Source: Sphingobacteriales bacterium
Lineage (GTDB): Bacteria; Bacteroidota; Bacteroidia; Chitinophagales; Chitinophagaceae
Length of the DNA stretch: 64,000 bases
Assembly: GCA_016192105.1 (NCBI GenBank)
Contig: JACPUV010000054.1
Location: 29,968 to 93,967 of the forward strand
Direction: 5' to 3'
The translations under genes were made by a program, and so were the position numbers. Positions within the stretch are counted from its first letter, which is position 1; each line of letters opens with the position of its first letter. A model generated the notes under the pieces. It saw nothing but the letters and a program-made list of their open reading frames with translations. It was not told the DNA's origin and did no database searches. Positions 42,165 through 51,628 of this stretch are shown one piece after another.

Positions 42165-42440
42165 ATGAGTGGTAAGGAATTCGATATTTATTTCAGGAAG
42201 GAGCGGGACCCCCGTACTTACCGGGCACAGGTGACCGTTTTGTTTCGATCCGCGAATATTATCCGTTACCGGATACAGGCTGGAGAGAAAGAATTCATGA
42301 TGGAAAAGCTGCTCTTCCGGAAAAGCAACCAGTGGAAAGTGGACCGGCTGAATTTTATCCGGCCGGGCTATACCCGCTTCAATGAAAAACTGATCATTGA
42401 CATCCAGGCAGCAATCGACAGGGAAATGGAGAAGCACTAA
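42165..42440 (+). CDS. Small basic hypothetical protein
   Basis: A 91-residue cytoplasmic-looking protein 45 bases after the aminopeptidase stop. Starts MSGKEFDIYFRKERDP; contains alternating basic and aromatic residues (YRAQVTVLFRSANIIRYRI, FMMEKLLFRKSNQWKVDRL) and ends with a helix (LIIDIQAAIDREMEKH). No signal peptide, cysteine or TM segment and no family that I recognise. Codon use resembles its neighbours. It could be co-transcribed with the aminopeptidase; function unknown. Confidence 0.6.
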   Translation: MSGKEFDIYFRKERDPRTYRAQVTVLFRSANIIRYRIQAGEKEFMMEKLLFRKSNQWKVDRLNFIRPGYTRFNEKLIIDIQAAIDREMEKH

Positions 42441-42481
42441 TTGCTGCCCCTCCTGTTTATCGCAAATCCCCCGGTTGTTTC

Positions 42482-45070
42482 TCAGGACACTTTCCGTTCA
42501 TCTTCCTGGCCGGCAATGGGCTGATCCTCGCGGTGCCGCAGGTTCCGGAGCAGCACTTCCACCATTTCTTCTTCCTTGAATGGCTTGATGATGAAATCAT
42601 TCATACCGGCTTCAAGACAGCGATGGCTTTCTTCGTTCAGGGCGCTGGCGGTCAGGGCAATGATGGGAACGCTGAGCCCCAGTTCTTTTCTTATTTTACC
42701 AGCCGCCTCAAGTCCGTCCATCACGGGCATTTGCAGGTCCATCAGCACGAGGTCAAAAGCTTGTGACTGCAGCAGCCGGATTGCTTCCGCGCCGTTGATG
42801 GCTTCACTTACTTTTATACCATGGTTTTCAAGAACAGTGGAGGCTACCAGCCGGTTCATTTCATTGTCATCCACCACCAGTATGTGCAGGTTGTTCAGTG
42901 AAGGAGTACTGACCGTTGGTTTAGCAGCCAGCCGGATCACCGGGATCAGGTTCTTGGGCAGGGTCAGGCTTATTTTTACATGGGTGCCGATTTCTTTCTG
43001 GCTGGTAACGGAAATGGTTCCGCCCATCAATTCCACCAGGCTCTTCGTAATGAACATGCCAAGCCCGGTACCCCCGTAATTACGGGTGGTGGATTTGTCT
43101 TCCTGGGAGAACTTGGTAAAGATCCGGTCGATATATTCCTGTTCGATACCAATACCCGTGTCAATGACACTGATTGAAATAGTTTGGTCCTTTGCCCCTT
43201 CTTTTTCCACTTTACAAATTATGCGGATCAACCCGCCCGGTGTAAATTTCACCGCGTTGGTAAGCAGGTTCAGCAGGATCTGTTTGATCCGGTGCGGGTC
43301 ACCGGTATGACTGGCAAACAGGTTGCTGTCGATCTCGGTCAGGATACGGATATTTTTTTCCTCAGCTTTCTGGCGCAGGAGGTCCACCATCAGCTGGATG
43401 ACTTCACGGAAAGAGAAATGTGTCTGATCGAGCGTTAGCTTCCCGGCTTCGATCTTGGATGTGTCCAGGATATCATTGATCAGTACCAGCAGGTGTTCGG
43501 AGGCGGCATGGATGGTCTGTACAAATCCATGTTCTTTGGACCGCATATCGGATTTCAGCAACTGGTAACTCAGGCCGATAATGGAATTAAGTGGTGTTCT
43601 GATTTCATGACTCATATTGGCCAGAAAACTCTGGGTGTGTTTTTCGGCAGTTTCGGCCCGTTTCAGGGCGGTGATCAGGTTTTTCTGATTCAGTACCGCA
43701 TCGGTGATATCGGTGGCAATACCGGAAACTCCCAGCACCTGTTCGTTGAAATCAAAAAGCGGGAAGAGTTCAACAGAAAAGGTCCGGACGCTGTCTTTTA
43801 CAGCGATATTCTGCCGGAGCCGGCAGGGCAATTTGTTTTTTATCACCTGCATTTCTTTCTGCCGGTAGTGGTTGCCATGGCCGGGCCCGAATAATTCCGC
43901 ATCTGTTTTACCGGTGATCGCTGCTTCCGGCAGGTTCAGTAATTCACAGAATTGCCTATTGGCATGGATATACCGGCCTTCTGTGGATTTGATAAAGATG
44001 ACCTGTGGGCTGTTGTCCATGATCGACTGGAACAACTGGTAGAGGTATTTTTTTTCATTTTCCAGCTGGTAGCTTTCCGTAATGTCTTTTGTAATGCAAT
44101 GGAATCCGGCCGGAATGCCCTGCTGGGTCACCAGTACCGCGGTTTGTTCCATCCAGCGGGTTTCCCCATTCTTACAGATGGCCGGGAACCGGATCTGTGT
44201 TTCCACCAGGGAACGGCGTATCGCATCCTCATAAAACCGGATCAGCTGGTCACGCCACCCGGGATCTACAAGTTCCAGGTAATTTCTGCCCAGCAATTCT
44301 TCCCCGCTGTAGCCGGTCACCCGGGAGGCCTGTTCATTTACAAAAGTGAAACGGCCTTCCATATTCGTCGTGAAGATGATGGCACCGGATTCATCGATGA
44401 TCTTCTTGTATTTTATTTCATTGATCTGGGCTTCTTCTTCGGCCATTTTCCGCCGCTGGATATGGGAGTTCAGCCCTGTGAGGAGGAAATAAAAGACCAG
44501 GAAGGAGAGGATGGCAAAACCCAGGGCGATCAGGTACTGCTTCGTATAGGTTTGCTCCACGTTGCCGATCTCCCCGGCGAAGAATTTTTGTTGCAGGTTG
44601 TTAACGGCCATCAGCTGGCTGCCAATCTGCTTATTGATTTCTTCCTGCTGCTTTGTAAAACCGGCGCCGGCCAGGGTGTCCGTCCTATCTCGGAAAAGAT
44701 AGGCGGATTGCAGGCTCAGTTTACGGTCCACTGCTTGCTTGAGTGTGAGAATGCCGTTGTTTAGTTCGTCGTGGCGGATGCGGGTGAAGGAAGGATCATT
44801 AAAAAGTTTTGCAAGGGAGGCTGAGTCCGATCTGAATTCATAAAGATAACGGGAAGAACCGGAGTTCGCTTTTGCCGACAGGTTGTTGTCCAGCTTCAGC
44901 AATTCAAACCGGAGCTGGTTCAGGTTTTTGGAGAAGCGGGCGGTGGTTTCCACCGCATCCACGTTTTGCCGGTTGTTTACATTAATACTCTTGAATTCCC
45001 AGAGAAAAAACGCGAAGATGAAGAATAGGAAAAAGAGTAAGAATATTACATACTTATGGGTTTTCATCAA
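42482..45070 (-). CDS. Hybrid sensor histidine kinase/response regulator with PAS domains
   Basis: An 862-residue membrane hybrid kinase. TM1 at 8-27, a periplasmic helical sensor (28-178), TM2 at 180-200, PAS 1 (about 215-335, ITKDITESYQLE at the end), PAS 2 (about 345-460, ending ATDITDAVLNQKNL). HisKA with phospho-acceptor H488 (SFLANMSHEIRTPLNSI), HATPase domain with N-box (QILLNLLTNAVKFTPGG), G1 (VIDTGIGI) and G2 (NYGGTGLGMFITKSLVELMGG), and a C-terminal receiver (LHILVVDDNEMNR to IIALTASALN) with D778. The stimulus is unknown. No output gene is adjacent. It stands alone between convergent genes. Confidence 0.94.
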   Translation of the reverse strand: MMKTHKYVIFLLFFLFFIFAFFLWEFKSINVNNRQNVDAVETTARFSKNLNQLRFELLKLDNNLSAKANSGSSRYLYEFRSDSASLAKLFNDPSFTRIRHDELNNGILTLKQAVDRKLSLQSAYLFRDRTDTLAGAGFTKQQEEINKQIGSQLMAVNNLQQKFFAGEIGNVEQTYTKQYLIALGFAILSFLVFYFLLTGLNSHIQRRKMAEEEAQINEIKYKKIIDESGAIIFTTNMEGRFTFVNEQASRVTGYSGEELLGRNYLELVDPGWRDQLIRFYEDAIRRSLVETQIRFPAICKNGETRWMEQTAVLVTQQGIPAGFHCITKDITESYQLENEKKYLYQLFQSIMDNSPQVIFIKSTEGRYIHANRQFCELLNLPEAAITGKTDAELFGPGHGNHYRQKEMQVIKNKLPCRLRQNIAVKDSVRTFSVELFPLFDFNEQVLGVSGIATDITDAVLNQKNLITALKRAETAEKHTQSFLANMSHEIRTPLNSIIGLSYQLLKSDMRSKEHGFVQTIHAASEHLLVLINDILDTSKIEAGKLTLDQTHFSFREVIQLMVDLLRQKAEEKNIRILTEIDSNLFASHTGDPHRIKQILLNLLTNAVKFTPGGLIRIICKVEKEGAKDQTISISVIDTGIGIEQEYIDRIFTKFSQEDKSTTRNYGGTGLGMFITKSLVELMGGTISVTSQKEIGTHVKISLTLPKNLIPVIRLAAKPTVSTPSLNNLHILVVDDNEMNRLVASTVLENHGIKVSEAINGAEAIRLLQSQAFDLVLMDLQMPVMDGLEAAGKIRKELGLSVPIIALTASALNEESHRCLEAGMNDFIIKPFKEEEMVEVLLRNLRHREDQPIAGQEDERKVS

Positions 45071-45300
45071 GGGATCGGATTTGGTGCTACTAACGTTGTA
45101 AGTTTAAAAAAATGTTTCTCAAAAACCAGTACTGTCCGGGGATTTCCGTCAATTTCATGGTTAACACTTAGAGGAACCTACTGATATGTATTAGCCTGAT
45201 TTTTCCGGGTAGTCCCGCGTTTTTCGGGAAACGCCGGGACGAAAAAGGGAGGGGCTGTAACTTTTTCCCGGGGAATGGCGTCCGGTTTTAATTAACGCGT

Positions 45301-46416
45301 ATGAAGAAACTTTCTGTTTTGTTTGTGCTGCTGGTTTTTTTTGCCGGCTGCCGTAAAAAAACGGCTGCCGATACCCGCAGTTTTTATATGGGAGTGACTC
45401 CCTGGCCGGCTGATTTTACCGATGCGGAACTGGGGAATGCCTATACCTTTATTTCCGGAAATTGTGATATGGTATCCCATCATTTTGATGACGGGGTCCC
45501 CTGGGAGGAAGCCTGGCAGCAACAGGCCATGCCGGTTCAGTTGCAACAGGAACTGAACACCCGGATTACGAAGACGGCACCCGGGAAAAAGATTTTGCTG
45601 AGCGTGGCCCCGTTGAACCTGACCCGCAAAGAAAAAGCGGAATACTATACCAGGGCGGATGTGGGGATCACGGATAGTATCAAACAGTACTGGCATTCGC
45701 TGGCATTTAATGATCCGAAAGTGATTACTGCCTATGTACGTTATGTGAGTTGGCTGATTGACCGCCTGCATCCTGATTTTGTGAATTACGGGGTGGAGAG
45801 TACGGTGGATACCTGGGATACCCATTCTTTTGACTTGTATAAATTATTCCTGGCGGCAGTTTATACGCAACTGAAATCCCGCTACCCGGCTCTTCCGTTT
45901 TTTGTCAGTTTTATGGTATATGAAGATCCACTGGCTCTGTCCCTTGCTTCGCAGTTGCTGCCTTACACAGATTATATAACCCTGAGTGCCTATCCTTATA
46001 CATCGGTCAGCTCATCAGCCAGCGGAAATACCGACCCCGCTTTATTCCCTGCCGATTATTTTACCCGGTTCCCGGACCTGGCACCGGCCAAGCCCTTTGC
46101 GATTGCAGAGACCGGTTATATCGCGGAAGACCTGGATATTCCTTCGTTCAGTTTACACCGGCAGGGTACCGCTGCCTGGCAAAAAGCCTATCTCGAAAAA
46201 ATCTGCACATTGGCCAATGAACGAAAGGCCAGGTTCATCATCTGATTTTGCCATAAAGATTATGATGCGGGCAATAGAACCTTGCAGAACCTGGGTCTCT
46301 ACCAGGACCTGTTCGGGTTATGGGAGGATACCGGCCTGGTGGATGAAGCAGGGAATGAACGGCAGGCATTCGGGAGCTGGATGAATTGGTTGAACCGCAG
46401 GAAAACAGATGAGTGA
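45301..46416 (+). pseudogene. TIM-barrel glycosidase-like lipoprotein, broken by in-frame TGA at 46243
   Basis: Reads as a 314-residue lipoprotein (lipobox FFAGC, Cys17) ending at TGA 46243-46245. Directly after the stop, the same frame continues 56 codons (FCHKDYDAGNRTLQNLG, then LWEDTGLVDEAGNERQAFG) to TGA 46414-46416 with normal composition. A Trp codon (TGG) changed to TGA would restore an expected RFIIWFCHKD strand. The body resembles a clan GH-A TIM barrel: E166 (NYGVESTVDTW) and E270 (FAIAETGYI) are spaced like acid/base and nucleophile after strands 4 and 7. The stop removes the strand-8 region. The glycosidase identity is inference, and a sequencing error cannot be ruled out. Confidence 0.75.
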
Positions 46417-46597
46417 TCGGCCTGGTACAGTAAGACCTCCGGAATCAGCGGGAAAATTCATGCTAAGCAGGTAATTAAAGCGGTATCGCGTTAATGGACA
46501 AAATTGCCATCCCCCGGGATGGTTTTTTTTAAAAAAAAAGGGAAGGCCGGTTACAAAACAGATCCGGGTGATGACAAATAATATATAAATCACCTGA

Positions 46598-47383
46598 ATG
46601 AAAAGAAAAATTGTACTGCTGCTGGCTGCCCGGTTATTATTCAGTACCGTTTTGTTTGCCCAGACTCCCTGGAAAAACTGGAACACGGCACAACTCAACC
46701 TGTCCCTGACCCGGAAAATGGACCTGCGGATCTCGCATCTCAGGGCTTTCGATCTGGCCAACGGCTTTCAGAAGGATTTTAACCAGTCTTCGCTGCACCT
46801 GGGATATGAACTGACCCGGAAATGGAGTATCAGCGCGGGCTATGTACTGGGGGGCAATAATACCCTTTCTGATGGCAGCAGCCGTGTTACGGCCCGGGTG
46901 GGATATAAAATGAAATTAGCTAAAGTCCTGAACTGGTCAAACAGTATCCAGGGCGAGTTGCACGCTGCTGCTGAAACAAGATACCGGAACAGGGTGGTCT
47001 GGAATACCCGGCTGGCCCCCCGGAAAAGACTGGATTTTCTGAACCTGATGCCATCGGCTTCCTACTCCCTGTTCTATAATATTGGTGGGAACAGCATTCA
47101 GTATTATGATCAGAAAACAGGGGCTCCTACAGTACGGAAATCTCCCGATGGATTTCACCGGGGTCGCCTGATGCTGAACCTGAACTCAAAAATCACTAAA
47201 CAATTATCCGTTTCCCTTTATTATATGGGCCAGCGGGAATTCAATTTGTTCACCCCGGAAGACCGGAAAATGAATATCGTCAAACCGGCCACCGGAAGGA
47301 TTGTACGGGCCTTTGATGATTTCAATGTCGCCGGCCTGACACTCACCTACGATATCAATCTTTATCATTCCAATAAAAAATAA
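46598..47383 (+). CDS. DUF2490-like outer-membrane barrel protein
   Basis: A 261-residue exported protein; signal peptide MKRKIVLLLAARLLFSTVLFAQ. The mature part has the DUF2490 look: WKNWNTAQLNLSLTRKMDLR, then HLGYELTRKWSISAGYVL and paired amphipathic strands (RRKRLDFLNLMPSASYSLFY-like, KITKQLSVSLYYMGQREF, VAGLTLTYDINLYHS). About 12 strands and a terminal aromatic residue pattern suit an outer-membrane barrel. It is only 4 bases ahead of the P-loop gene, so it is the first gene of a three-gene operon. A cargo cannot be named. Confidence 0.75.
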   Translation: MKRKIVLLLAARLLFSTVLFAQTPWKNWNTAQLNLSLTRKMDLRISHLRAFDLANGFQKDFNQSSLHLGYELTRKWSISAGYVLGGNNTLSDGSSRVTARVGYKMKLAKVLNWSNSIQGELHAAAETRYRNRVVWNTRLAPRKRLDFLNLMPSASYSLFYNIGGNSIQYYDQKTGAPTVRKSPDGFHRGRLMLNLNSKITKQLSVSLYYMGQREFNLFTPEDRKMNIVKPATGRIVRAFDDFNVAGLTLTYDINLYHSNKK

Positions 47384-47387
47384 AAAC

Positions 47388-48440
47388 ATGGAAAACAGGA
47401 TTAAAAGAACCTATATCTGCAAAGATGTGAATGCGCACAGTATTGACAGTAATCTACCGGAAGGATATGTACCGGTAGCGGGGGATGTAGCTGTCTTTGA
47501 AGTACTCCGGATCGGCAAGCACAAAAATGTGCAGGGCAGCACCCGGCGCAATATCACGATCATGCCGGGCGATATGATCATGGCGGCCTTCGGTACCCGC
47601 TATGCCACGGAACAATTCGAAGGCTACCTGCCCGATCAGGTAAACCAGGAACTCCATATCCTCGGTGCGGGAGGAACAGTGGGCGTACTGGCCAGTATGC
47701 ATTATAAGTTTAAGGATATCGGCCCGACCACCCTGCGTTTTGCAGGCTTTGCCAAAGATCATTATGGGAAGGTTATCAATACCAAAGAGATCAAGCAGAA
47801 ACTCAGGGTAAAATTTTCCGGGGCCGCCGCCGCAGCCACCAAAGTGATCCTTTCCCTGGGTTCTTCCATGGACAGCGGTAAGACCACATCCGCCGCGTAT
47901 TTTGTACATGGATTGAAGAAAGCCGGCTTTACTGTAGCGTTTATTAAACTTACCGGTACCGTATATACGAAAGATGCCGACCTGGCCAGCGACCTGGGGG
48001 CGGATATAGTGAGCGATTTCGGGGATTTTGGTTTTCCCTCCACCTATATGTGTGAAGAAGAAGAACTGCTGGACCTCTACGAATCGGCTTTATCCGGGGT
48101 GCTGATTAAAAGACCGGATTATGTGATCATGGAGATCGCGGACGGGTTATATGAAAGAGAAACCAAAATGCTGCTGACCTGCGCCCGTTTCCGGCAAACG
48201 GTGGAGGCGGTCATCTTTTCCGCGGGCGACAGCCTGGCGGCCATTAACGGGGTCCAGACCCTGAACGCCTGGGGATTTTTTCCCTCTGCGCTTTGCGGAT
48301 TGTTTACGGCCAGTCCCCTGCTGATGCGGGAAGTAAAAGAAAATACAGCTGTTCCGGTATATGATATTGAACAACTCAGTACCGGCGCCACCGCGGCTAA
48401 CCTGGTAAATCAAAAACACTGGCGCCGGGCCATTAACTGA
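47388..48440 (+). CDS. P-loop NTPase-like protein with N-terminal beta domain
   Basis: A 350-residue cytoplasmic protein. Residues 1-145 form a beta-rich domain (TYICKDVNAHSIDSNLPEGY, VAVFEVLRIGKHKNVQG). Residues 150-340 form a P-loop NTPase: Walker A ILSLGSSMDSGKTTSAAYF (158-166), a VAFIKLTGTVYTKDADLAS strand-loop, and Walker B-like YVIMEIADGLYERETKMLL (about 245-262). The Walker A with D-S-G-K-T and the EIADG segment resemble the dethiobiotin synthetase/MobB/DUF1611 group more than kinases or ABC ATPases; there is no ABC signature. It sits between an outer-membrane barrel gene and an ABC-type transmembrane domain; its stop overlaps the next ATG (TGATGG). Function unknown. Confidence 0.7.
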   Translation: MENRIKRTYICKDVNAHSIDSNLPEGYVPVAGDVAVFEVLRIGKHKNVQGSTRRNITIMPGDMIMAAFGTRYATEQFEGYLPDQVNQELHILGAGGTVGVLASMHYKFKDIGPTTLRFAGFAKDHYGKVINTKEIKQKLRVKFSGAAAAATKVILSLGSSMDSGKTTSAAYFVHGLKKAGFTVAFIKLTGTVYTKDADLASDLGADIVSDFGDFGFPSTYMCEEEELLDLYESALSGVLIKRPDYVIMEIADGLYERETKMLLTCARFRQTVEAVIFSAGDSLAAINGVQTLNAWGFFPSALCGLFTASPLLMREVKENTAVPVYDIEQLSTGATAANLVNQKHWRRAIN

Positions 48441-49507
48441 TGGAAGCAATACAAACCCTTGCGCCTGAAGCGGACCGGGTACTACGGACTGAACCGGTAA
48501 AACAGAACCAGGCCCGCTCCTCTTTTCTTCGTGCGTATCTTTTTTCGCATAAAGGAGGGATCAGCCTTGTTGTGCTGGCCGGGCTGCTCAGCAGCCTGTC
48601 GAGTTTTCTGCTGACCCTGATCATCGGCGATTTTTTTATGCTGCAGTTCCAGACCGGGAGCAGCAAGGGAAAACTGCTGGCCTGGCTGGGTATCCGGCTT
48701 CATTCGGTTCAGGATTTCTTCTGGGTATTTGCAGTGCTGCTTCTTTTTAAATTCGTCTGCAGTTTTTATGAAGGCTACCTGTCGGCGCGGCAGGGAGAAC
48801 GATTTGTAAAATCGATCAGGCACAGTCTCTTTACTGCGCAGATCATGGCCCCGGCTGAACAGTTCGCCGGGAAGCCATTTGGCAACTACCTGCTCCGCTA
48901 CAGCAATGACCTGAAGGCGGTACAGCACTGCCTGACCCGCGGGGTACTGGGCGGCATCAAACATTTATTATTTATGCTGACCGGTTTATTTCTCCTGTTG
49001 CGGATCAATCTATTGCTGGGACAGATCAGTGCCGGTTTGCTCCTGCTGATTTTAACTGCAATGGCCGTTTTATCCGGACAGCAAAGAAAATATATTCGCG
49101 AAAGCAGGACGAGGCGAAGCAACCTGCTTGCATTTGTAACCCGCTCTTTCAGCCGGTTCCGCCAAATGAAAAAAGAGAATACCGAGGATCAGGTGCTGGA
49201 TAAGTATGAGCGGAGGGCTGACCTGCTGTACAAAGCCAACCTGGCCAACGGCAGGGCAGAGAGTTTTATTCAGTCAGTTGCCTACCTGTTGCAGTTCGGG
49301 ATGATCGGTTGCCTGCTTTGGGTAATGACGGTAAGAACGGCTGGTTATTCCGCAGCGGATGGGTTGATCGTGGTACTGTTGCTCCTGCTGATGCAGGGGG
49401 CGGTACGCAACCTCCTGAAAGTGCCTTCCTATCTGAATAAGGGCCGGATTTCACTGGATAAGATCCGGGAGCTGACCACGCAGCAGCCTTCATTCCCGGC
49501 TTCCTGA
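48440..49507 (+). CDS. ABC exporter-type transmembrane domain without ATPase
   Basis: A 355-residue integral membrane protein. The first 30 residues are soluble. About six TM helices follow: 42-63 (ISLVVLAGLLSSLSSFLLTLI), 92-111, 175-195 (LLFMLTGLFLLLRINLLL), 198-216, 286-303, 312-332. Coupling-helix-like segments (RQGERFVKSIRHSLFTAQI, SRTRRSNLLAFVTRSF) match an ABC type-1 exporter TMD. The protein stops after TM6 and a short tail; no Walker A/B or signature follows, and the nearest P-loop protein upstream is not an ABC ATPase. Translation couples to it through TGATG. It overlaps the convergent gene by 18 bases. Confidence 0.8.
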   Translation: MEAIQTLAPEADRVLRTEPVKQNQARSSFLRAYLFSHKGGISLVVLAGLLSSLSSFLLTLIIGDFFMLQFQTGSSKGKLLAWLGIRLHSVQDFFWVFAVLLLFKFVCSFYEGYLSARQGERFVKSIRHSLFTAQIMAPAEQFAGKPFGNYLLRYSNDLKAVQHCLTRGVLGGIKHLLFMLTGLFLLLRINLLLGQISAGLLLLILTAMAVLSGQQRKYIRESRTRRSNLLAFVTRSFSRFRQMKKENTEDQVLDKYERRADLLYKANLANGRAESFIQSVAYLLQFGMIGCLLWVMTVRTAGYSAADGLIVVLLLLLMQGAVRNLLKVPSYLNKGRISLDKIRELTTQQPSFPAS

Positions 49508-50584
49508 GGTTGCATCCGTCTTCTCATTCGGCCCGCGGTAATCCGTTGTATTGACCGGGAAATGCCGCGTATAAATATTGGATTGCTGAAATAGGTTTTT
49601 CAGCCAGACCGCAGTCTCTTCAAATCCCTTTCCATCCCGGCTGTCATAGTCATTCAGCACCAGCCCGTTTGCTTCTTTCATCATGGACTGGGGATCGTCC
49701 AGGTAATAGTAGAGCACGGCCAGGTTGAAATAACTGGCATAACGGATCTTCCGGTCATGTCTTTTGGAAGAAGGATACAGCGTGCGGATCTTTTCAAAAT
49801 AACTGATCACGGGTTTCATTTGTTCACGCACTCCTTCAATCGGGGTATTGGCATCCATATTGAACAGCACTTCGCTCATCCGGCTAAACATTTCACGCCA
49901 GGCCTTGTATTCGGGATGTTTACGGCTGTCAATGATCCACATATAATCATTTGAGAAGACTTCCCTGAACCCAAAATTATCGCTGATCCTTTCGCTCAGG
50001 TAATGCATGGCCCGGTTCACCGCACGTTGGTAGAGGTCTTTGGTGACAGCCAATGAATTCACCAGGAAATACCCTTCGGCCACCGGTTTAATGGCGAATT
50101 CGGGACTGTTGTAAACCTGTTTATTTTGCCGGGAGGCCAGTTCCTGATCCATGATATGCATTCCTTTGTAATCCTCAATGCTGGCGGTGGCGGCAAAGCT
50201 GTACACGACTTCCTGGTGATAGTAGGTACGGGTGCCGGTAATGACCCCGCTTATGTTTTTCACTGATTCCGTTCTTTCCTTCACCGAAAATGATTCGGGC
50301 AGCAGGTCGCCCAATTTTACCCGGATCCCGATATGCCCGTCCTGCGACAGTTTTTTCCAGCCTTCCAGCATTACTGAATTTTCGGGTGATAGGTCCTGCA
50401 GGAAGGGCTCCATCATTTTGGTGCCTTCCACCTGTACATGGTAAGTCCGGTAGGTACTGTCAAGCTTAAACTGGGGCAGGGACCGGTAATGCACGGTAAA
50501 ATTGTACTTGTCAAGATCTACTGATCTCTGGGCGGCCAGCAAAAGGGGAGCAATAAAAAATGCTGATAAGTATAGTTTTTTCAC
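49490..50584 (-). CDS. Secreted hypothetical protein
   Basis: A 364-residue exported protein with signal peptide MKKLYLSAFFIAPLLLAAQ. The N-terminal half (VDLDKYNFTVHYRSLPQFKL, TYHVQVEGTKMMEPFLQDL) and the motif VYSFAATASIEDYKGMHI are beta-rich. The C-terminal half is helical with TPR-like regularity (YQRAVNRAMHYLSERI, YASYFNLAVLYYYLDDPQSM). It ends with a polar tail. No enzyme motif and no named family that I recognise. Convergent with the ABC-TMD gene, with which it overlaps by 18 bases. Confidence 0.7.
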   Translation of the reverse strand: MKKLYLSAFFIAPLLLAAQRSVDLDKYNFTVHYRSLPQFKLDSTYRTYHVQVEGTKMMEPFLQDLSPENSVMLEGWKKLSQDGHIGIRVKLGDLLPESFSVKERTESVKNISGVITGTRTYYHQEVVYSFAATASIEDYKGMHIMDQELASRQNKQVYNSPEFAIKPVAEGYFLVNSLAVTKDLYQRAVNRAMHYLSERISDNFGFREVFSNDYMWIIDSRKHPEYKAWREMFSRMSEVLFNMDANTPIEGVREQMKPVISYFEKIRTLYPSSKRHDRKIRYASYFNLAVLYYYLDDPQSMMKEANGLVLNDYDSRDGKGFEETAVWLKNLFQQSNIYTRHFPVNTTDYRGPNEKTDATSGSRE

Positions 50585-50747
50585 GATCCGGATTTTATGT
50601 ACAAAAAACGCCGGGAGAAGAGATATATTTCCTGACCTGCCGCATAATACAGGAAATTTTGCCCCCGGGTATCGTAGTTTTTCAGGGAATCCACGATTGG
50701 ACTGTTGTTAGCTGGAATGAATGAACCGCACGGGAGGTAACCGATCG

Positions 50748-51473
50748 CTATTGTTCCACATCCACTTTGATCATCCAGTTGCCTTCCTCATTCAGCTCAA
50801 TACGGGCCTGGGCCAGTTGCTGGGCGGACTGGTCCCGTTCAAATGTAAAGACGGCGCGGAAGGGGAACCGGATATGCCGGATCACATAGCGGTTGGTGAT
50901 TTTAGAAGAAGTGTCGGATACCAGTTCGGTATAATTGCCTTCAATCAGCTGAATGTCCCGGAGCTGAGATTTAGGCAGCATGGGCATTTTGAAAGTGGAG
51001 CCTCCGGCCGTGGTATTTTTTACAACGAGGGAGATTTCGGGAACGAGGTTGTTCATTTTTTTAATACTGATACTGGTGAAATTATTGGTCAGCATTTCCA
51101 TCTCGTATGGCTTTTCGTATTTGCCCCTGTACTCGCCGTCTTTAAAAAAGCCGGTCAGTATTTCCGGTTGTTCCTTCCCGTTATTATTTTTCCGGCTGCG
51201 TGTTCCCGGGCCGTCGGGCTTGCCGTCTTTCCATTCGCCCTCATACCAATCCCCGTTCTTCCAGGTGTACCGGCCGCTTCCGTAGGGCACCCCTTTTTTA
51301 AAATGCCCGGTATAACGGTCCGTCCCGGTGGCAGTTCCCTCTCCGTCAGCTAAACCATTCTTACAGCCACCGCTATAGGTTCCCTTCAGGGAGTCGGTCA
51401 GCACCCGGCAGTCCTGGGAAAAAATAAAGGGTGAACCGGATAAGAAAAGGAGGAGAAACAGCCAGGTTTTCAT
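50748..51473 (-). CDS. Secreted MORN-repeat protein
   Basis: A 241-residue exported protein with a signal peptide (MKTWLFLLLFLSGSPFIFSQ). Residues 28-125 hold four MORN-type repeats: GTYSGGCKNGLADGEGTAT, YTGHFKKGVPYGSGRYTW, WYEGEWKDGKPDGPGTRS, LTGFFKDGEYRGKYEKP. Such repeats form elongated beta-hairpin stacks that bind lipids or proteins. The C-terminal half (SISIKKMNNLVPEISLVVKN, GSTFKMPMLPKSQLRDIQLI) is beta-rich without a known match. It is next to, but divergent from, the P-type ATPase gene. Confidence 0.85.
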   Translation of the reverse strand: MKTWLFLLLFLSGSPFIFSQDCRVLTDSLKGTYSGGCKNGLADGEGTATGTDRYTGHFKKGVPYGSGRYTWKNGDWYEGEWKDGKPDGPGTRSRKNNNGKEQPEILTGFFKDGEYRGKYEKPYEMEMLTNNFTSISIKKMNNLVPEISLVVKNTTAGGSTFKMPMLPKSQLRDIQLIEGNYTELVSDTSSKITNRYVIRHIRFPFRAVFTFERDQSAQQLAQARIELNEEGNWMIKVDVEQ

Positions 51474-51628
51474 GACGCTGATTTTTTTAAAGGTAGCTAA
51501 TACCGGTAAATCCGCTAAAGACAGGTGGAAGTGTCACCGGTGTAACTGACCGCTATCAGTTGCGCTTTTGATACAAATCCGGGGAAGGAACCCTCAATTG
51601 CGATAATTTGCATTCCAATACCGGGGCC

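Noticed and set aside
43952..44764. A 270-codon open frame on the plus strand
   Set aside because: Antisense to the hybrid histidine kinase, whose domains are unmistakable; the product has no recognisable motif.
48440..49507. Complete ABC exporter
   Set aside because: No Walker A, Q-loop, signature or Walker B after the sixth TM helix; the gene ends about 20 residues later.
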